DNA of 64,000 nucleotides from Trichaptum fuscoviolaceum. Taxonomy: Eukaryota > Basidiomycota > Agaricomycetes > Hymenochaetales > Trichaptaceae. Under the pieces are notes generated by a model, which ran no database searches, had not been told where the DNA came from, and saw only the letters and a program-made list of their open reading frames with translations. Of this stretch, positions 24,527 through 35,406 are shown piece after piece. A program made the translations under genes and the position numbers. Position 1 is the first letter of the stretch. The number at the start of each line of letters is the position of its first letter. The stretch spans positions 605,981 through 669,980 of the forward strand of contig CAJSYZ010000006.1 in NCBI GenBank assembly GCA_910574455.1, in the 5' to 3' direction.

Positions 24527-25096
24527 CTTCTTCCATAGCGGATTGGGATGCATTGATCCCATTTCCCACATTGGCATGGTTCCGGTTTCGAGTTGTATCC
24601 AGGGATGACTGATTGTATGACGGCTTACTCGTGGCTTTGCCTTCTAGAGCTGATGGAACAGCTTCTTGTGCAGTGGGCTATGTCTTCCTGACTTCTTCGG
24701 AGTTAACCTGACTCACTTTCTTGTTTGTTTGTGCATAAAATGAAAAGAAGCCTCATAATCGAGTCATCTAGAAGAAATCCTTCTTATCTCCTGTCAGTTC
24801 AGCTTGAGGTTTATCCGAGCCATAGTATAATGCACTGATAGATTCCTCTCTTCTTTTCCCAGAAGAATAAGGCATCAGAAAAATGCGTGCAAGAGCTTTG
24901 TATAAATGTGAACTCGGAGTGGGTGTCGCCCCTCCCCGCCACCCACCCACCCATTCAACCCTTCGCCATGAACTTTTATCACATTCTGTTGGGGCTCCAC
25001 ATGCTCCTATTGATTGACCATGCTGTGCTTCGAGTACGCATCGCGCGAAGACTTCCTTGGACACAAAGGAGGATATCTAGGATGCAAAAAACCAGG
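24527..25096. other. No recognisable gene
   Basis: Several short open frames lie here on both strands, none with a recognisable product. An ATG at about 24968 preceded by a C-rich, 5'UTR-like run opens a short hydrophobic frame (MNFYHILLGLHMLLLIDHAV) that is cut by the inverted-repeat element at 25097. A truncated gene start is possible but unsupported. Confidence 0.4.
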
Positions 25097-25259
25097 CACA
25101 TAATGGTGCATCTTCTGAAAATAGCCCATATTATGGGGTGAATGATTCACACAGATGAATGATTCATGTGAATGATTTGAATGATTTGCTCAGATGAATG
25201 ATTTTTATGAATGATTCAAGTTAGTATACTATTGTATTAATTTTTATAACCATATGTAC

Positions 25260-26378
25260 AGCAAATCTAAGGAATGAATCATACACATAGTGAATGATTC
25301 AAGCAAAGTGAGGGAATAAACCCACCCATCAGATTCTGTGTGTTTGTGACTAGGTGTGTCACAGTTGTCAGTTGCGGACAATGATGTAAAGCAGAGTGCG
25401 CAAGTTCGCAGGTTCCTTGAAGTAAGGCAACGTGGTGATAAGGATGTCAATGAGCAAAGGATTGTTAAAAACATCAGTGCAAATATAATACTCACGACCA
25501 TTGCACGGAACCGCTGTACACTGCTTGTGCTCAGGAGCGTTACTCCGTTCATAGCACAGGCAATCTTCAGACTTAAAACATAGGATGCTTCTCGCCTTCT
25601 TCCCAAAGCTAAACAACATCCGCTGTCAGGTTCTCCAACTCCTTCACAGTAACCGGCCAACTGAGAAAGCCAGGTGTTCCACGCCTGCCTGTAGCTGCTT
25701 GAAAGCGAGAGGTGACGGTAAGGAATTATCGAACTTGAATCCCCGTAAGCGATTGCAGGTGTGTATTGAAGTCGCCTCGATAACCGTTGCGCATGTCGGA
25801 ATAGAAGCGATTCCGAAGATGAACCATTTTGATGCAGAGAACGACTGAGTAGCGCAGGCGCCGGTTCCCGTTCCAACTCCAAAGAGCGCAGTGGCTGGAC
25901 AGTCAGTGAAGTTCATCTTCGAACGAGACTGGAAGTTCAGACTGACCTTGGGCAGGCTTGAACAGCGGCAATGAATGATCAGCAGACTCCATGTTCCGGG
26001 GAAGCCCTTTGAGGATGGTGGATGTAAGTGAAGGTCAGACGTCAGAAAGGAATATCTCACATGCTCGTTGTCGGTCCAATTGGCGAGCTTCAGCGACGAA
26101 TCCGCGGTCCTGAGCGCAATAAGGCTAAGGCGCCGGTATCACGAGCTTCGTCGACGGCGCCCTTCGTCTGTTGCCCAGGAGAGCCGCGGCCATAGAGTGA
26201 GATGTCGAGCTGAAGAGGTTGGGACATACGACGACTGCGTGTGCGAAGGAGTGGCTTGCAGACAACTTGAAGAAAGGCAGAGTGGTCACCGTGGTAGGGT
26301 CACGTGATCCCGTGCCACTGCCAACAGTGCCAAAGGCGCGTTCACGACTTTCCTTTGTTTCTTTCCGTCCTTCTTACT
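25260..26378. other. Unassigned interior of the inverted-repeat element
   Basis: Minus-strand frames at 26060-25644 (for example ALFGVGTGTGACATQSFSAS) and 25619-25368 read like possible exons of a small protein but are interrupted. I recognise no domain. Positions 26060-26378 have short plus-strand frames only and a CACTGCC word. Confidence 0.3.
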
Positions 26379-27390
26379 ATGTTGGAGGGCTCTGATGCAC
26401 CCATCAACATCAAAGTAAGTCTATCATCCTCACTATCCCAGCCGTCTAACTGACTCTCCTCTTAATCCATGTCCTTAATCCTAACAAGAAGCCTCTGCCA
26501 GCTCAGTCTCCACGGCTCCGCCTTTCCTGAGCACCACGTCTTTCTCGCCATCCGTCCCCTTCCTTCACCCGATGTCTCTTCCCTCTCACTACCACTCCCT
26601 CCCGTGCATCTAGATGAGTACTCGCCGGCTAATGCTCTCCTCGGTGTGTTTACTATGGTGTCAGCCTTGGAACGCCGCATGCTCGTTACACCTGAGCATC
26701 CCACCAGCGCAGTCGCAATAGTCCAGGATTGGCGATGATGGGTTAGGGACAAGTAGGACGATTGGGCGGTCTGTGATCGGTAATCCTACGAGCATCTGGG
26801 AGAAGCGGATTCAACTTGAGGCAGAGAGTGCGTCGCCTTTCACTGCTTTGACCGTCTCAACAATTCCCGCTAACTTGTTATCTTCCCCTTCACCTATCCT
26901 TATGCACATGATTAGCCATCTCACTTTCAATGAGAGGATTTGTTCTAGCCATATGGGAGAACATGAACTACGGCAAAACGCATGCGTCTTTAACTGGGCA
27001 TCGAGGGTGCCGCCTCTGCCCGAAAACAACACACGGCACGCTCCGCCAGAATTCTCATATTTGAACGCGACGAACGCGAAAGTTGTGCCGCTTGCAAAGC
27101 ATGACCCGTATTCTACGCGACAGGAATCACACATGACGGGCCGCCAGGCGCCGTGGGTGTGCCCGGACTTCGTTGTGAAAGTGGACGACGACTCATTTGT
27201 GATGCTTGCGGAGCTGGAGGTGAGAGTTGAGTTGTACTTGCGCACGCGGAACGCGCGTGAGGATGATGGGTCTCTCCGTACTCGGGATCTAGACAAAGAT
27301 GGTGCTGATACAATGTACTCATCATTATCATCGAGTGAGCCGGAGAATGATGTGAAGTTAGATTCAGTGCCTTCCTCATTCAAGTTGTAG
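26379..27390 (+). pseudogene. GT31-family beta-1,3-galactosyltransferase fragment
   Basis: A plausible first exon (ATG 26379, MLEGSDAPINIK, donor GTAAGT) is followed by a block at 26480-26738 containing 'ANALLGVFTMVSALERRML', typical of the segment where GT31 proteins enter the catalytic fold. After stops near 26738 the frame at 26773-27390 reads an 'ENNTRHAPPEF' region and then PDFVVKVDDDSFVMLAELE (about 27166-27225), the DxD metal-binding motif of the family (DDD). After about 27235 the sequence degenerates into Ser/Asp-rich residues and stops at 27390, well before the usual C-terminus. The catalytic domain is therefore incomplete. It lies entirely inside the inverted-repeat element, which suggests capture. 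Confidence 0.7.
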
Positions 27391-27788
27391 ACAGGATATC
27401 CTAATATGTGTTTATACTCATTTAAATTGCAAATATTATAATTCATTTTGTCCTGGAATGATTCATAATTTATTCTATTCATCTATCTTCTGCATAAGGT
27501 GTAATTTATTATCAATATAATACAGAATCATTCAGGTGAATCATTCATGTGAGTGAATAATTCACCCCATAATATGGGCTATATTCAGAAGATACACCAT
27601 TATGTGTTTGAAAAAACTGTACTTACTTTCTATTTCCTCTCAAAATCACTGCACTGACTTTTTGCCAGCTTTACAAATGGACACAATATCTCCTCGACTA
27701 CCTGGGGGTTCCGCCAACGCCTCTTCTTCAACTTCGCAGTTATACACTCGGACCTCTTGTTCCTGAAGTATGTCTGACCACCGCGACG

Positions 27789-28538
27789 ATGGAGAATGCC
27801 GTAGACGTCATCTATGCTTCCTTGCCGGATGCCCCGGAACGACGCTTCGTTGCCCTCGACATTGAATGGGCGAGTAACGTACCAGGACTATATCGCGTGG
27901 ACCTCATCCAACTCGCGGTTCAGCAACATGTGTTCCTCCTCCGGACTCATCTACTTAATGCTCTTCCCCCAAGATTGGAACAATTATTAGGTGATGAAAC
28001 TGTATGGAAAGTGTCAGCAGGAATCGCTGGTACGAGAGTCCCATTTCTTCTCTCATTATGCGGCATAACTGAACTAATTGGCAGGTGATGCAACTCGCAT
28101 CAGGAATAAATTTGGCGTTCCCGTGACCTCCTGCGTCGATTTGACAGATTGGGCGCGCCTCGTCTACCCCGATTTCTGGCCAAGAACGCCAACTTGGCTC
28201 CAGCTGCTTCTGAACCCCCGTCTCTGGTTCAAGTTTCCGCAACCGTTTATAAAGCTGGAGGAGATGGCGGGCAGACTCCTGCAGACAAACATCGAAAAAG
28301 ATGTCTTGGTCACGATGAGCAATTGGGCCGAAGTTGAGCTGTCGGCTGCTCAAGTCCATTGTAAGTTATCCTTTTCAAGTTGTCACTCAGGCTGACCATC
28401 TTCTCACTTGCATCTGCTCTATTAGATGCGGCAATCGACGCGCACAGCACGTTTGCTGTTGCTTCCGTCTTGAATCAAGATGCCTTGGCCTTACCGGAAA
28501 CAGTAATCCATCACTTCCCAATGCTCGATATTGAGTAG
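27789..28538 (+). CDS. DEDDy 3'-5' exonuclease (WRN/RNase D-like fold)
   Basis: Exon 1 reads FVALDIEW (first Asp and Glu, about 27847), DLIQLAVQQHVFLL and LEQLLGDETVWKVSAG. An intron at about 28031-28084 joins in phase to AGDATRIRNKFGVPV (second Asp). The next exon has LTDWARLVYP, then LEEMAGRLLQTNIEKD and MSNWAEVELSAAQV. An intron at about 28361-28425 joins to YAAIDAHSTFAVAS, with the Tyr and last Asp of a DEDDy site. The stop is at 28538. All four acidic residues and the Tyr are present. The domain is the DnaQ-like 3'-5' exonuclease fold acting on DNA or RNA. In-frame coding-like sequence continues upstream of the chosen ATG to about 27670, just behind a possible acceptor, so the true start may be upstream and may have been cut off by the inverted-repeat element ending at 27606. 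No helicase or other domain is attached. Confidence 0.75.
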
Positions 28539-29399
28539 GCTGAGGCCCGTTTGAATAGTGCTAACGGTGTTATCTTGTTGAGTAAATTGTTGAGTGTATG
28601 CTCTTGTCTTCAAAAGTTGCCAGGAGCATCGTGATTGTATCTATTATTGAATTGCTTCTCGTTGAATGATCATTGTAGACTGAGGTTGTCAATGGTGTTT
28701 GCTGTCGCTTTCAAGATGTCATGAAGATGAAGGTAGCTTGAAATCTCAAAACAGAGGTTCAAGTTCACTTGAGTACAGTAGTGGTAGTAGTAAATCTCAC
28801 TTGAGTCTGACTTGCCGCCTGATGTACAGCTTCCCTCCTTACGCACTGATTTTGTCCTGAAACGCCGTTTTAAGGCCATCAGGCAGCCAGGCAACACTTC
28901 AGGCAGGCATGACAACGCTTCAACCCATTTAAGGAAGCTTCAGGACGCGCCAGCCGCCGTTAGCAATCTCTGATGTATTACACTTGAGCACTGAAATCCT
29001 GACTTGCATTCTGATGCACTGAGAGACGGCTTGCATCCTGAAACACTCCTTATTTCAGTGAGATAAGGCAATCAGTGTATTTTCAGACGAAGTAGCGACC
29101 CTTCAGACAGGTGCCAGCCAAATCAGGACGCGTCAGGACGCGTCAGTCGCCGTAAGCAAAAGGAAGTTTCCCTGATGTAGTGTAATATATGTGTAGTCAC
29201 TTATTATGGTTTGAATAGAATAAGACAATGCAATGGGGGGAGAAATAGTTAGTTGTATGCGGTAGATAGATAAATGGATCATGCAAACGGACGGTATACA
29301 CTTATATGTGCTGTGATTGGCCAGCCCACTGAGGCAAAACCCGAGGTTGCAATTTTTTGCTGTACCTGTGCCGTTAATTACCAGATATGGACCCAAAGG
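28539..29399. repeat. Non-coding stretch with degenerate repeats
   Basis: No gene is seen. Palindrome words occur at about 28755-28800. Positions 28800-29190 contain two related blocks in direct orientation: around 28943-28980 and 29125-29190 each has CAGGACGCG, then a CAGYCGCCGT stretch, then CTGATGTA. Many short TGATGCA/CTGAAA words also occur. Possibly a degraded small element. Confidence 0.5.
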
Positions 29400-29905
29400 A
29401 CACCGCAGATGTTCTGCAGATGTTCTGCAGATAGTCTTACAGATGTTCTGCAGATGCTCTTACATATGTTCTGCAGATGTTCTTCTCATAAAATATAGCA
29501 TTTGTTTACCATTTTAAATGTAAGTTGTGAGTGTATTAATTTTGTGCATTTACCCGAAGATTGTGTGGCTTCGGAGTTCACGAAGGTCTCGCAAACATCA
29601 GCAACTTGAAAGATGTTCTGCAGATATTCTCGCAGATATTCGCAGATGTTCTGCAGATGTTCTGCAGATATTCGCAGATGTTCTGCAGATGTTCTGCAGA
29701 TATTTGCAGATGTTCTGCAGATGTTCTGCAGATATTCGCAGATGTTCTGCAGATGTTCTGCAGATATTTGCAGATGTTCTACAGATGTTCTGCAGATATT
29801 CGTAGATGTTCTGCAGATGTTCTGCAGATATTCGAAGATTCGCAGATATTCTGCAGATGTTCTCGCAGATATTCTGCAGATATTCTGCAGATGTTCTGCA
29901 GATGT
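29400..29905. repeat. Minisatellite built of TTCTGCAGA words, 32-bp higher-order period
   Basis: The core is a regular array with starts at 29639, 29671, 29703, 29735, 29767, 29799 and 29831, an exact 32-base period. Each period is two copies of AGATGTTCTGC (11) plus AGATATTCGC (10). A smaller block lies at 29400-29485. Each block is followed by CTTCTCATAAAATATAGCAT (29482, 29907), so an approximately 430-base unit has also been duplicated. The long Cys-rich open frames over the array are by-products. Confidence 0.95.
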
Positions 29906-30042
29906 TCTTCTCATAAAATATAGCATTTAGCTACCATTTTTGATGTTGTTCTTGTTAGTGTATTTATTTTGTGCATATATACTACATATTTTGTACCATG
30001 TTACCCGAAGATCGTGTGGCTTCGGATGTTCACGAAGGTCTC

Positions 30043-30544
30043 CAGTCTCCTACCCAAACCCTCCCACGGTTCGGAAGAGGCCGAGGCCTCAGGGTCCAAG
30101 TTGAAGTTGAGGGGACCCATCCTCCCGTAGGGAGGGTCTGGCCTCCAATATTTTAGCCGAGCCCGCTCGTCGTAAGGGTCCACCCCCGAGCAACACTCAC
30201 CGTGGGAACTACCGCTCAGAAACACAATTTATGCTTAGAGTATATGTACTTTGCATTTATCTTGCTAGACTGGCTCTGAATTAATTTGCATACAATGATT
30301 AAGCTCTCTTAAGTTAAACTACAAAGCTGAAAATTAAGATAAAGCAACGCGCCCGAGTCAAGCCCTTCAAGGCGACCACTCCCACGGTGAGTGTTGCTCG
30401 GGGGTGGACCCTTACGACGAGCGGGCTCGGCTAAAATATTGGAGGCCAGACCCTCCCTACGGGAGGATGGGTCCCCTCAACTTCAACTTGGACCCTGAGG
30501 CCTCGGCCTCTTCCGAACCGTGGGAGGGTTTGGGTAGGAGACTG
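30043..30544. mobile_element. 502-bp MITE, Mutator-like, with 165-bp terminal inverted repeats
   Basis: Positions 30043-30207 and 30380-30544 are apparently perfect inverted copies (165 bases), starting CAGTCTCCTACCC and enclosing 172 bases of plain AT-rich sequence. The flanks 30034-30042 and 30545-30553 are the same nine bases, GAAGGTCTC, a target-site duplication of the size typical for Mutator-like elements. A paralogous uninterrupted target, GAAGGTCTCGCAAAC, lies at 29582-29596. No coding capacity. Confidence 0.95.
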
Positions 30545-30553
30545 GAAGGTCTC

Positions 30554-30936
30554 GCAAACATCGGCAATTTGAATGCCGAACATCGTGAATGTTTTGGGAT
30601 TCTACCAATGTCTCACGAACTTCTTGGGTAAATAGGGGGACGAACATCGGGAGCTTTCATATGGTTAGGTCTATTCTTTTGCAAAAAGAACTACCCCTAA
30701 GAGGCCCTATTGGACCCTGAAATCCGTTGCCTAAGGTGTACGCGTGCATACTGCGCAGCTGCACGTGATGGAGAGTGGGTTTCCGATCGTGCTTAATTCC
30801 CTTGATTTCGGGACATTGGATAATGACACAACGTGGCCTTTTCCGTACCTGCTGTGCTGATACGCTCTTGGCAAGTATTGCGATGTCCTGGTACGCATTT
30901 CTAGAGCATTTAAGTGAGTACTGTGGTCGGATGATC
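30554..30936. other. No recognisable gene
   Basis: This stretch holds the continuation of the sequence into which the MITE inserted (GCAAACATCGGCAATTTGAA onwards) and short frames without recognisable product. Confidence 0.6.
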
Positions 30937-31761
30937 CATCGGGAGAAAGGGAAACAGATTATGTAGGATTACGGAAGATTACGGAGATTATAAGACAGCT
31001 GTCATGCTTATTATAGATTACAATACGGCATCCGGCTTATCCCGTGATTATAATTGCGTCATAAAGCTTACACGGTTAATATAATCCTTCATAAGGCTTA
31101 CGCGGAGATTATAATCCTGCTATCATGCTTATGTCCTCTTGTAAGAATGGCATCCTGCTTATGTCTATCATATAATGTAGCTAAAATGTCATATAATGTT
31201 CTGAAAGGTATATAGACCTATTATAAGAGTGATATGTGCCAGATGCATGTCTGACGTTAGACTACTGAGAATATAAAAATCAGCCTGCCCTAAAGCAATT
31301 TGCGCAAATTAAAAAAAAGCATTATCAGTTAGAAGCAAAGCAAATCATTAAAGTAGATTATCAATAAACTCCGAGTCAGTCAAAGGCCCTATGGAATCCA
31401 TTGGATTTCAAACTTCTGGATGCTATAGTAAACTAATTTGAGAGGTCTTCGATACCGTATCACGAGGGCCATCTATACTTGTTAGAGATCCTAACATTAG
31501 TGCATGCTATCGATACAAGATACCCACGTCGCCGTCTCTCTTCTGACACTCTCCTTCACGCCCCCCTCAGCGTCCAGGTCACTACGATACACGCACTTGC
31601 ACTGCATTCAGCTTTATCCACATATAAAATTAACTTTAAAACAATGACTTCCGTGAGTGTCGATCATCGGCAATCACTTCAATTCGAACTTTCATTAATA
31701 ATATAAAATTAGATGCCTACGTTTCAAGAGGTGGCGAAAGTCACACGTCGTATCGACATCA

Positions 31762-34196
31762 TTGACGGAGATACATATGTTTTCCTTCAATGCGGTCCAT
31801 CCGCCGCGCCCTCCCCGTTCAGGCTTGTTCCGATTCTCTTATCCAGAGCGGTGCTATGCTCAGGCTCAATGGTTCACGGGCCAGTTTCCCTTCATGGCTT
31901 TCTGCGTGAAGTACCCTGAATGGACGGGCCTCTTCAGTTGCCTAGCGGGTACAAGGAACTCGTTCCCCGTTGACGAAACCGCGCGCGGGTATGAACTGGA
32001 CCCGAAACTGCAGCATGCGTGGTGGCATCTTGAACAATCGATCATCGGTAGCTGCGAGATTCTTATCAATCTCCTACAAAAAACCGTCCATTCACTTGAC
32101 ATTAACGTATATTCCTTGCCTCAATCTTGGGGTTTCAAGCGGGCGCACAAGACGGAGGAAGACGCTCGCATTCGGATCCTTAATTCGCGCAATTCCTTCA
32201 TACCCTTAATGGCTCTATTCGCATATCTTGCTGCGACTCATATGCATCATTTCCCAAGCCCGGACAACAGCACCCCTCTGTACATTCGCGAACTGACAGA
32301 GAGCTTCCGAGTCGACGAGCAATGGATGAGCGACCTGGCAATGCACAATTTTGGTAGACCCGCAACTCCGCGCGTTGGCGTATATATTGATTGGCCTGGA
32401 TTTGTTCCTACGAACGTGCTACAGTACTGCGTACGTTATCGCGTACCTGTATGGGTTCGTCTACCCGGACCCCCTCCCCATCCTCCTCGTGAAATAATTC
32501 CTACTTTGGTTGTCTCGAAAGCAGAGTTTGAAGCCGCGAAGGCAAAATTAAACTTGTCGAGGAACCCCCGGCCTGCAAGACTTGCAACGTCCTCTTCAGT
32601 ATCTTCCACGGTCGCAACATCCTCTTCACTACCTACCAGAAGAGCCCCGATAGCCCGTTTCAGGGAACGCGACTCCATTCTTGGACATATTGGGCGCTAT
32701 TGGGAGGAGCGACTGCGTACTATCGAGGGAGAGAAACCCGAGGAAACGGCAAGCCGGCTTCTACGCGAGTTGACTGCCCTACAATATCAATGCCCTGAAA
32801 GCGATGGGGCTTATGTGTTCGAATGGGAAAAAAAACTCACCGACTGGCTGGACTCGAGTATATGTGACACCCGAACGCTTACCCCAAGTATGGGCAGCTT
32901 ACGCAAACTCGCAGAAATACTACAACAGTATTCATGATGAGTGGGATCTAAGCACGGAACTTGATCCAGATGCTACGGTTGACAATGTTGATGATAGTGA
33001 CTCGGGCATCCCACCGTATGAACCAGCCATCGTAGAAGCTATAGGTGACACTGCGCATCTCTCTCGTTCTATCGTTGAAGAGAAATATCCTTGGGTGGCT
33101 CCGGAGACACACGGTATACATGTTGCTAGTATTGACGAGGTGCTGTTCATGGTATACGGATTCCAGCCGGATGGAAACCTGTACCAGCCACCGTCGGAAT
33201 TAATTAACATAGATCGTATTCCTCGAGTCCTGGTCGAAGCCAGGTTCTCACCCGAAGGTCATGACAAGACTACAATCTGTCATTTCGTGTCGTCGTATAT
33301 CAAAGGGTCACAATTCGTACCCGGTCCTTTGCATGACCTTCACCCCGACAATGAATTTCGACTACGATTCAGAAACCCCCCAACGTTCCAGATCGCTAAG
33401 AGTGAGGACAATTTGTATATCCTCAAACAACCTTCGCAGTCATCACTGCGAATATACGTCCCTCATCCGTCACTAGTTGTTCAGACACTTCGAATTCCAA
33501 CAAGCGACACACTCGAAGACATCGCTCAACTATTTTGCGCGAAGGGCTCTCCATTCTACTTCGCTGATACGATCGTCTCCAACCCCTTCCAAGCCTTGCC
33601 TATTAGAGTCAGTGGGCTCGGTTTTCGACAGCGAGGCTTCAGGCCAACCTGGGTTGACTATCAGGCATACGTGGACCGTCGGGCGAGACTGCTATCAAAT
33701 CCTGCGATAGCACGAGCGGCTCTTATGCAGGGCGGAATTATCTGGAGGCTAACAGTTGATGCATTACGGGCCTTGCATGGGTCAGTGAACTTCGAAGCGT
33801 ATTTCACTCAAGCGTTTGAAACTGTACACTTAACACTGCATGACCTGGGCATCATCGTTGGTTTGTATCGTATCTGGTCTGGTATGTCTATCCCTTCACA
33901 TGTCTTACTCGCAGTACTCATATATTCTGGCAGGCGATCTTGGTGCTGAAAAGGAATTATCATGGTGGCCTCAGCGTCACACTTGGAATGCTGGCGGTTA
34001 CTACGTCGGACAATGGACTTCTGCTTGCGAGGATTGGTATGCAAATCGTATTAGAGGCATACGAGACAATCAGTTTGATGCTAAAGGAGCATCAGATTGG
34101 CAGAAGTCACTCAGTTTATTCAAGGAGACTCGACATCTGCGGCGGAACAACGAGAGCGCTTGCGAGACATTTCTCCAACCTCATCTCATGCCTTGA
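31762..34196 (+). CDS. PEWTGL-family uncharacterised Agaricomycete protein (transposon cargo), one frameshift
   Basis: The open frame from 31762 carries the family signatures YPERCYAQAQWFTGQFPFM, 'PEWTGLFSCLAG', 'ELDPKLQHAWWHLEQ', 'GFKRAHKTEEDARIRI' and FIPLMALFAYLAA. The family continues in the next frame from about 32840 with TRVYVTPERLPQVWAAYANS, 'WDLSTELDPDA', 'RAALMQGGIIWRL' and LGIIVGLYRIW. The switch falls in a run of eight A (32828-32835), so one A seems missing. An intron (about 33879-33935) leads to GDLGAEKELSWWPQ and EDWYANRIRGIR, ending at 34196. From memory, this is a very large multicopy family in Agaricomycetes with no assigned function. A second frame at the extreme N-terminus (ATG 31713) may mean the true start lies elsewhere. 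Confidence 0.65.
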
Positions 34197-34259
34197 TTCT
34201 TGCTTTACATATATTTTCTTCATTATTCTTAGATGGACGCACACATTGTTTTTGTTAAG

Positions 34260-35406
34260 TTAAACATATGTATTATTTCTGAACAATTTATTACATTATG
34301 CGCGTTCACATTGCGTGCAAAATCTTTACAACAAATGTGCGATAATTACAAAAAAAACGGCCTCCTCCCAAATCGCCTAGAAGATCTTCATGGTCAGTAA
34401 CTCGGCTGGAAAGAAACAGACAGCCATGGCTCACCTGTCTATCTACACAAAATTACAGGCCTTGAAACGAGACAAGAGAGTCAGCCTGCGCCCAACAAAA
34501 AAAGACAGCCGTTACTTACCTTCTGACTACACAAAAATTCCATGCTTTGAGTCGGGACGAGAAGGTCAGTCTATGCCCATCAGGAAAAAAATTGCCATAA
34601 CTTACCTCTCTATCTACACAGAATTCCACGTTTGTCGTCGAGGAATGATAATTCCAGCGACGACGAGGTGGTGGGGGGTGTAAAGAAGGGGGAGACGTGC
34701 CCGGGCGCGCCACGGTATATTGGTGTGGCGCGACGCCCATCATGGGAAATAGAAGTTGCCGGCTACATCACCATCATTACAAATCGAAGATGCGAAGACT
34801 CGAGTTCGCCTCCGACTTCCGAGTCTTCAAGTTGACTCGCCCCTTTGTCTCTCTCTCTCTCTCTCTCTCTTCATCCCCACCCCCTCCTCGTTGCTGGAAT
34901 TATCATTCCTCGACGTCGAGACGTGGTTTCCGCCTGAAGTCTTGTAGGTAAGTTATGGCATTTTTTTTGCGGGCAAGTACTGACCTGGGGCTCTCGATGG
35001 GAATGCGTGGTACTTAGTGAGGGCGGTCAAAGGGGTTTTTTTTGGTTCATTGACAAGTAAAGTGAGTGTCTCGTGTATCTTTCTTGAAGCGCTGATTGTA
35101 ATCTTGTATATGTTGATCTCTGTGTGATCTACGCAGCTTGGCTTGAGTTTGAGGTAAGTTGAACTTTACATTTCATTGATGCCCATCACTCATTTAAAAG
35201 TTATCAGGTTTCGCATTCCTTCATTTCTTGATTCCTGTCGTCCGTAAAGCTTGTAAATTGTGTTGTAGTATGCTGCATAATTATCAATTTGTTTGAAACA
35301 CTATCATACATTGTGTGATTTGAAACGTATCTCTGAGTCTGAGTCTGAGTCTGAGTCTGAGTCGCAGTTGTGTCAAGATGAAGAAATGAATGAAACTTGT
35401 GTGAAT
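34260..35406. other. Intergenic stretch of the transposon: inverted repeat and simple repeats
   Basis: No clear gene. About 34584-34675 and 34873-34960 are imperfect inverted copies of each other (shared core TCGAGGAATGATAATTCCAG). Within 34400-34650 an approximately 110-base exon-like/splice-like unit recurs three times in degenerate form. A (CT)n run lies at about 34849-34871 and a six-base GAGTCT tandem at about 35333-35365. Confidence 0.6.

Larger units (their letters stand above)
25097..27606. mobile_element. 2.5-kb DNA element with terminal inverted repeats carrying captured gene fragments
   Basis: Positions 25097-25150 and 27553-27606 are inverted copies (54 bases, three mismatches), each starting CACATAATGG. 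Next to both ends lie several TGAATGATTCA-type words (25139-25330 and 27470-27552). No transposase is seen inside, so the element would be non-autonomous. No obvious target-site duplication is visible outside the ends, so the borders could be a few bases off. The interior holds a GT31 gene fragment (26379-27390) and unassigned sequence. Confidence 0.75.

Noticed and set aside
29400..29905. CRISPR-like array with 32-bp period
   Set aside because: There are no unique spacers between repeats; this is an uninterrupted minisatellite in a eukaryotic genome.
29486..29930. Long Cys-rich open frames over the minisatellite
   Set aside because: They arise in several frames because the 32-bp period lacks stops; no start context or composition supports a gene.
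30001..30631. Frames encoding the same WRPDPPYGRMG peptide on both strands
   Set aside because: They are the two arms of the MITE, not genes.
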